Below, piece after piece: positions 28,302-32,755 of a DNA stretch of 32,755 bases. The DNA comes from Bacteroidales bacterium (GTDB lineage Bacteria > Bacteroidota > Bacteroidia > Bacteroidales > Muribaculaceae). The notes under the pieces were generated by a model. The model made no database searches. It had not been told where the DNA came from and saw only the letters and a program-made list of their open reading frames with translations. The stretch lies in assembly GCA_020859755.1 (NCBI GenBank), contig JAJBVP010000009.1:1-32755 (forward strand), given 5' to 3'. Both the position numbers and the translations under genes were made by a program. Numbering within the stretch: position 1 is the first letter of the stretch; every line of letters starts with the position of its first letter.

Positions 28302-29657
28302 ATGGGCAAAAAGCAGGGCCGCTTAGCCAAAACCGTCAAGGCTCTTATTGTCAAAGCCAAGCGACTGTATGCCTACTTCACCGACGGCATATGGACCACC
28401 ACGCGCCGCAATTGGCGCATCGACTTCTTGCGCACCGTAAGCCTGTCGATTCGCTCGTTCCTCGACACGGGCCTGCAGATGCGCTCCATGGCCCTCACCT
28501 ACCAGACGATGCTCGCGATCGTGCCCGCGTTGGCGCTGGTCTTCGCCATCGGCCGCGGTTTCGGTCTGCAGGACGTGATCCAGCGCGAGTTGATTGAGGC
28601 CTTTCCAGCGCAGCGCCAGCTGATGAAGCAGGGATTCGGCTTCGTGGATTCTTATCTGGAGCAGTCGTCCGAGGGATTGTTTGTGGGTATCGGTATCCTG
28701 TTCTTGCTGTGGACGTTGATATCGTTGCTCGGCGCCGTGGAGGATTCGTTCAACACCATATGGGCCGTGCAGCAAGGGCGCTCGTTTTGGCGTAAAATCA
28801 CCGACTATACCGCTATCTTCCTCATCCTTCCCATCTTGATGATATGCTCCAGCGGATTGTCGCTGCTCATGTCCACCGCGTTGCACACGCTGTTGCCATT
28901 TGATTTCATGTCGACGGCGATCACATGGATTCTCGACCTGGCCTCGCTTGTGTTCACCTGGTTGTTCTTCGCCGGGGCCTACATGCTCATCCCCAACGCC
29001 AAGGTGAAGTTCCCCAACGCGTTGCTGGCGGGAGCCCTGGCCGGCTCGGCCTTCTTGATCGTGCAGTGGCTGTTTGTCACTGGCCAGATGTACGTCACCC
29101 GATACAACGCCATCTACGGTAGCTTCTCCTTGTTGCCGTTGTTGCTGATTTGGACACAGTTGGCATGGCTGATCTGCCTCTCGGGTGCCGTCGTGTGCTA
29201 CTCGTCGCAAAATATCTATGAGTTTTCGTTCAACTCCCAGATCGACAAAATCTCGCTCGACTACCGCAACAAGCTTACCTTGGCCGTGCTCATGGTAGTG
29301 GTGAAACGCTTCGTCGAGGGTGGCAAACCTTACACCGACCACGACTTCGCGTCGCGTTTCGGGCTTCCAGCGCGCATTGTCAGCGACATCACCTCGGTGC
29401 TTCAGGAGTGCAACCTGCTCACTCGCGTGGTGCTGGACGACAAGGACCAGGAATACGGCTACCAGCCTGCTATGGACCCCGCGCAAATCACCCTCGGGCT
29501 CACCCTCAGCCGCCTGGCTCATAGAGGTAAATCGGGCTTCCTACCCCAGTTCCGCCACCGCTTCTCATTCCTTATCGAAACTGTCGATTCCATCAAGAAA
29601 GAGGAATACGCCACCGCCGACACCATCCTCATCAAGGACATCCCCCTCAACCAATAA
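28302..29657 (+). CDS. YihY/BrkB-family inner-membrane protein
   Basis: This 451-residue polytopic membrane protein has about six helices: residues 64-84, 126-146, 170-192, 208-230, 241-262 and 276-300. Family landmarks are MALTYQTMLAIVPALALVFA, GAVEDSFNTIWAVQQGRSFWRKITDY, FFAGAYMLIPNAKVKFPNALLAG and YNAIYGSFSLLPLLLIWTQLAWLICLSGA. A cytosolic C-terminal region (~310-451) looks like a winged helix: FASRFGLPARIVSDITSVLQECNLLTRV. The name RNase BN attached to this family is a historical error, so no nuclease function is implied; the molecular role is unknown. It begins 11 bases after nusB and is probably co-transcribed with it. Confidence 0.9.
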   Translation: MGKKQGRLAKTVKALIVKAKRLYAYFTDGIWTTTRRNWRIDFLRTVSLSIRSFLDTGLQMRSMALTYQTMLAIVPALALVFAIGRGFGLQDVIQRELIEAFPAQRQLMKQGFGFVDSYLEQSSEGLFVGIGILFLLWTLISLLGAVEDSFNTIWAVQQGRSFWRKITDYTAIFLILPILMICSSGLSLLMSTALHTLLPFDFMSTAITWILDLASLVFTWLFFAGAYMLIPNAKVKFPNALLAGALAGSAFLIVQWLFVTGQMYVTRYNAIYGSFSLLPLLLIWTQLAWLICLSGAVVCYSSQNIYEFSFNSQIDKISLDYRNKLTLAVLMVVVKRFVEGGKPYTDHDFASRFGLPARIVSDITSVLQECNLLTRVVLDDKDQEYGYQPAMDPAQITLGLTLSRLAHRGKSGFLPQFRHRFSFLIETVDSIKKEEYATADTILIKDIPLNQ

Positions 29658-29670
29658 CTCCTCCCGCTGA

Positions 29671-29720
29671 GAATCCCGAAATTCCCGAGACTTCCAGAAT
29701 TCCCGGAATTCCCGAAAATT
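29671..29720. repeat. ATTCCCG-rich tract with 9-bp tandem
   Basis: GAATTCCCG occurs twice in tandem (29697-29705, 29706-29714), within a tract of related GAATCCCGA and AATTCCCGA words. It fills the spacer before ridA. Confidence 0.7.
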
Positions 29721-29736
29721 AATAACACCTCTAAAA

Positions 29737-30111
29737 ATGAAGAATCCCATTTCTACGACTAAGGCCCCCGGGGCTATCGGCCCCTACAGCCAGGCAATCG
29801 ACACGGGCGCGATGGTGTTTGTGTCGGGCCAAATCCCTGTTAACCCCGCTACAGGCGAAATCCCCGAGGGTATCGCTCCCCAAACCGAGCAATCGCTGCG
29901 CAACCTCACGGCTATCTTAGAGCAAGCGGGCCTCAAGCTCGACAATGTGGTGAAAACCACAGTGTTCCTTCACGACATCGCTGATTTTGGCGACATGAAC
30001 GCTGTTTACGCCCAGCATTTCACAGCGCCTTTCCCGGCTCGCTCAGCCGTAGCCGTGCGCGACCTTCCCAAGGGCGTGCTTGTGGAGATCGAGGCTATCG
30101 CCGCTCGATAA
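29737..30111 (+). CDS. ridA: RidA family enamine/imine deaminase
   Basis: This 124-residue cytosolic protein is predicted to hydrolyse reactive 2-aminoacrylate and related enamines formed by PLP enzymes. Family marks are APGAIGPYSQAI, VFVSGQIPVNPATGEI, QTEQSLRNLTAILEQAG, VVKTTVFLHDIADFGDMNAVYAQHF, the key Arg102 in PARSAVAV, and EIEAIA with the conserved Glu119. It is trimeric in other organisms. It converges on the glycosyltransferase gene, with 21 bases between them. Confidence 0.96.
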   Translation: MKNPISTTKAPGAIGPYSQAIDTGAMVFVSGQIPVNPATGEIPEGIAPQTEQSLRNLTAILEQAGLKLDNVVKTTVFLHDIADFGDMNAVYAQHFTAPFPARSAVAVRDLPKGVLVEIEAIAAR

Positions 30112-30132
30112 TCTGTCCCTTTCGTAATAGCG

Positions 30133-31317
30133 TTATTTACGCTTAGGCATCGACCATGTGAAATTCTCGCCGCGATGACGCCATGCCACAATGCGATAGT
30201 AGGCGTTGTAAAACGGTTGAGTAAGAAGTAGATAGGGGAGCGTGAGCCGAAGCTTGCGCGCCCCTAACGCGCGTAAAGTGGGTTGGTATACCACCACCAG
30301 CGTGATCCATACACCCAGCCCCACGGCCAGCATTGCGGCCATAGGCAGGAAATTGGGCAACGCGATTACCGACGCGGCCACCGCGGCTCCAAAACCCGCC
30401 CACATCATCGCCGAGCTTAGTCCCATCATCCGTCGCGCGGCGCGGCTCACGTATTTACCCGTGAACAGGTGATGCCACTTCCACCGGCGGTGCATGGCGC
30501 GTGGCGACTCGCCGCCCATGGTCACTCGGGAGGCGTGGGAAAGTTCTACCGCTGTCGTTTCGGGCGTGGCGATTTGCGACACCAGGATGTCGTCCTCGCC
30601 CGTGTGGATGTTTAATGACTGGGAAAATCCCTTTGCACCCAAAAATTTGTCTCGACGGAAGCCCATATTGGCCGCATGGCCCCGATAGGGATGTCCGGCG
30701 AGTGCGGCCGGGAGATAGGTGATGGCGTCAAGTGCCCACGACAGGGAGCGCCGGCGCTTGCCAAGGCGGTCGTCGCGATGGTTGTCGACGGTGGCGTAGC
30801 CCAGCACCACCTCTTTTCCCTTGGCGAAGTGGCGAGCCATGGAGGCCAGCCAGCGGTGGGAATGGATCGACGACGACGCGTCCAATATCAGCACGTAGGG
30901 GTAGCGCGCCCCCTTTACGCCCAGGGTAATGGCCAGCTTGCGGCGCGACAGGTTGTGCGCCCCGGTGGGGATGAACGTCTGGTGAAGGTTGCGATGGGTT
31001 TGGCTCAGGAGGTTGTACACGTCCTTGACGTCCTCCGAGGCACCGTCGTTGACGATGATAATCTCGGTTTCACCCGCGTATTCTTGTTGCAGAAGGCTGT
31101 CGAGGAGATTGGTTAGCGACGTGGGATTGTCGATTGCGTACACAATAATCGACACCCCCGGGGCTTTCTCGGGCATTATCGCTCGCTCGCAGCGATGGCG
31201 ACGCTTGGCAATCGACGCCACGCGGCCGCGATATACCGTCAACAGCCAAACGGCGCACAGCCCCGACACGCCCATCAGCGCCCACACCAGGGCCGAAATG
31301 TCAAATGAAAATTCCAT
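30133..31317 (-). CDS. Family 2 glycosyltransferase, membrane-anchored
   Basis: This 394-residue GT-A glycosyltransferase probably makes a cell-surface glycan. An N-terminal membrane segment (7-29) is followed by the GT2 domain: VSIIVYAIDNPTSLTNLLDSLLQQEY, EIIIVNDGAS, the metal site YVLILDASSS (Asp146), the acceptor-side HTGEDD (238-243) and the processive-type RRWKWHH (277-283, a QxxRW-like motif). Two or three C-terminal membrane segments follow (about 303-345). No polysaccharide gene cluster adjoins it, so the product cannot be named. A -7 box five bases from the ATG suggests a nearly leaderless mRNA. Confidence 0.9.
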   Translation of the reverse strand: MEFSFDISALVWALMGVSGLCAVWLLTVYRGRVASIAKRRHRCERAIMPEKAPGVSIIVYAIDNPTSLTNLLDSLLQQEYAGETEIIIVNDGASEDVKDVYNLLSQTHRNLHQTFIPTGAHNLSRRKLAITLGVKGARYPYVLILDASSSIHSHRWLASMARHFAKGKEVVLGYATVDNHRDDRLGKRRRSLSWALDAITYLPAALAGHPYRGHAANMGFRRDKFLGAKGFSQSLNIHTGEDDILVSQIATPETTAVELSHASRVTMGGESPRAMHRRWKWHHLFTGKYVSRAARRMMGLSSAMMWAGFGAAVAASVIALPNFLPMAAMLAVGLGVWITLVVVYQPTLRALGARKLRLTLPYLLLTQPFYNAYYRIVAWRHRGENFTWSMPKRK

Positions 31318-31321
31318 TACG

Positions 31322-31329
31322 CGAAGTTA
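31322..31329 (-). promoter_or_regulatory. -7 box at the glycosyltransferase start
   Basis: The minus strand reads TAACTTCG (TAnnTTCG). The last G is five bases from the A of the ATG, so transcription would begin at or next to the start codon. Confidence 0.5.
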
Positions 31330-31353
31330 CGCATTTTTGTTGAACTGCAGGGG

Positions 31354-32628
31354 TCAATCGGCAGCTTCTGTTTCTGGCGCCACCGCATCGATATCCACCA
31401 ATTGGAATCCGGCCGACTCCAACGCTTCCCAGTAGCCGGGATAGGATTTCGACACCACCTCGGCATTCTCGATTATAAGCCCTGGGCAGAAAATGGCGAC
31501 GGGGGCGAAGGACATCGCCATGCGATGGTCGTCATAGGTGGCGATGCGCGGCATCTGGGTCACCGGCACGCGTTTGCCCTCCCATGAGATGGCGTTGTCG
31601 CCCTCGATCTCCACCATCACGCCTATTTTAAGCAATTCACGGCGCAGTGCCTCCAAGCGGTCGGTCTCCTTTACGCGCAGCGACTTGAGGCCTGTCAAAT
31701 GAAACGGCACGCCGATTGTCGCGGCCGTCACGGCGAGAGTCTGGGCAAGGTCGGGCTGGTCGACAAGGTCAAGCTCAAGGCGCGAGTACATGTCGGGCGA
31801 GGCCGACAACGTGTAGCCGGGACCTTCCTCGGCCTCCTGGGTAAACACGCCCAATCGCTCGAAAAATTTCTGGCACTGGGAGTCGCCCTGTAGCGACGGT
31901 ATCGAGATTCCCGGTAAGGTCACCTCGCCGCCCGACAACGCCGCGATCTCGTACCAATAGCTCGCGGCGCTCCAGTCCTGCTCCACTCGCAGCGGAGTGT
32001 CGTCATAGGTGCCTGGGCGCACGGCGATCAGCTCTGGCCCGCGCTCGTAGTCGGCGCCTCGCTGCTCCATCATCCCCAGTGTCATCTTTATATAGGGCAG
32101 CGACGGCAGGTCGCCGTCGATGCGCAACCGCAGTCCCTGCTCCATTGACGGGGCAATCATCAACATAGCCGAAATATATTGCGAGCTTACGGTCTCAGAG
32201 ATGGTCACGTCGCCCCCCGTAAGCTTGTGGCCGGTGATGCGAAGCGGCGGGAAGCCCTCTTCGCCCGCGTATTCCACCTCTGCGCCCACGCTACGGAGCA
32301 TGTCCACCAGTTGCCCGATCGGGCGCTTGCGCATCCTCTCCGAGCCGTCAAGCAACACTTGGGCCCCATCGGTCGCGGCGAAATAGGCCGTGAGGAAACG
32401 CATGGCGGTGCCAGCGGCGCCGACATTGACGGTAGGATATCCCTTCGGGTCAATCTTCAAGGCGGCCACGACGGCATCGGTGTCGTCGCATTGGGCCACG
32501 TCGATCAGCGGCTCGGAACCTGGAGTCAGGGCGTTAATGATGAGCGCACGATTGCTCATGCTCTTGGACAGTGGCAACTCTATTGTGGCTTCCAGATAAC
32601 CCTCCGGGGGGAATATGGCGTAGTTCAT
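31354..32628 (-). CDS. aroA: 3-phosphoshikimate 1-carboxyvinyltransferase (EPSP synthase)
   Basis: This 424-residue cytosolic enzyme transfers the enolpyruvyl group of PEP to shikimate-3-phosphate. It has the expected blocks: LPLSKSMSNRALI (Lys and Arg ligands), VGAAGTAMRFLTAY (PEP/glyphosate-site loop), MRKRPIGQLVDML, SSQYISAMLM, LDLVDQPDLAQTLAVTAA (catalytic Asp), RVKETDRLEALRRELLKIG, YDDHRMAMSFA and SKSYPGYWEAL. It acts right after AroK in the pathway, though aroK is 16 kb away in this window. It has its own promoter and stands alone or upstream of the glycosyltransferase gene, which has a separate -7 box. Confidence 0.97.
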   Translation of the reverse strand: MNYAIFPPEGYLEATIELPLSKSMSNRALIINALTPGSEPLIDVAQCDDTDAVVAALKIDPKGYPTVNVGAAGTAMRFLTAYFAATDGAQVLLDGSERMRKRPIGQLVDMLRSVGAEVEYAGEEGFPPLRITGHKLTGGDVTISETVSSQYISAMLMIAPSMEQGLRLRIDGDLPSLPYIKMTLGMMEQRGADYERGPELIAVRPGTYDDTPLRVEQDWSAASYWYEIAALSGGEVTLPGISIPSLQGDSQCQKFFERLGVFTQEAEEGPGYTLSASPDMYSRLELDLVDQPDLAQTLAVTAATIGVPFHLTGLKSLRVKETDRLEALRRELLKIGVMVEIEGDNAISWEGKRVPVTQMPRIATYDDHRMAMSFAPVAIFCPGLIIENAEVVSKSYPGYWEALESAGFQLVDIDAVAPETEAAD

Positions 32629-32676
32629 CTTTAAGTGTTTTTATGAATGAGAATCGGCCTGTGCCTAAATGATGCA

Positions 32677-32684
32677 CAAATTTA
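32677..32684 (-). promoter_or_regulatory. -7 box of aroA
   Basis: The minus strand reads TAAATTTG, matching TAnnTTTG, about 49 bases before the aroA ATG. The remaining bases to the right edge are AT-rich and hold no visible gene. Confidence 0.6.
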
Positions 32685-32755
32685 CGAAAAAACCATAAAA
32701 TATTTCAGTACATGACAAAATTTGAATTCTTAAATTTAAATATCTGATTTACAAA

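Noticed and set aside
28302..29657. Calling the YihY-family protein ribonuclease BN
   Set aside because: That label comes from an old misassignment. The protein is a polytopic membrane protein with no nuclease motif.

Overview
This window looks like ordinary chromosome from a member of the Bacteroidales. Its GC-rich coding sequence and its gene set suggest a Muribaculaceae-like gut lineage, but that family-level guess is inference. The evidence for Bacteroidota is a set of promoters matching the -7 consensus TAnnTTTG (or TAnnTTCG) upstream of about a dozen genes, no convincing Shine-Dalgarno sites, a two-domain RNase HI, a Bacteroidetes-type NusB and an sppA-lpxK-PNP-thiL gene order. I see no tRNA, rRNA, CRISPR array, insertion sequence, phage gene or attachment site.

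Layout. 1-3653: an unrecognised partial gene (-), an L,D-transpeptidase lipoprotein (-), an aquaporin (-) and an unknown one-TM protein (+). 3658-9204: a minus-strand run purC, ubiE/menG, metH. 9407-13028: a plus-strand run lemA, an FKBP-type lipoprotein, pepT, miaA. 13211-14829: gapA (-) diverging from mscL (+). 14923-28290: a long plus-strand series: aroK, an alanine-dehydrogenase-like gene, rnhA, a fused membrane/Tat ferredoxin protein, thyA-folA, rarA, sppA, lpxK, a purine nucleoside phosphorylase, thiL and nusB. 28302-30111: a YihY-family membrane protein and ridA (+). 30133-32628: a family 2 glycosyltransferase and aroA (-).

Functionally this is core metabolism and envelope biology. One-carbon/folate metabolism (metH, thyA, folA), purine metabolism (purC, PNP), the shikimate pathway (aroK, aroA) and cofactors (thiL, menG) are represented. 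So are the envelope (L,D-transpeptidase, lpxK, sppA, YihY, mscL, aquaporin) and RNA/DNA maintenance (miaA, rnhA, rarA, nusB). No obvious new defence or biosynthetic system is present.

The most unusual signal lies between the genes. Many spacers are built from short tandem words. There are four arrays of a 7-bp word (AGCATTT or AGCGTTT, read in either direction), one of them organised as a 21-bp higher-order repeat. There are about eight polypurine/polypyrimidine elements related to AAAGGA, including a 30-bp sequence present exactly twice 12.5 kb apart. CTGAAAA tracts abut three start codons, and single loci carry 8-, 9-, 14- and 17-bp period repeats. One 7-bp array supplies the GTG start and first codons of ubiE. 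Several proteins also depart from family norms: an enlarged NusB, a DHFR without Trp22, an AlaDH homologue without its substrate residues, an aquaporin with an altered selectivity filter, a PNP with Asp at the Asn243 position and a NapH/NapG-like fusion.
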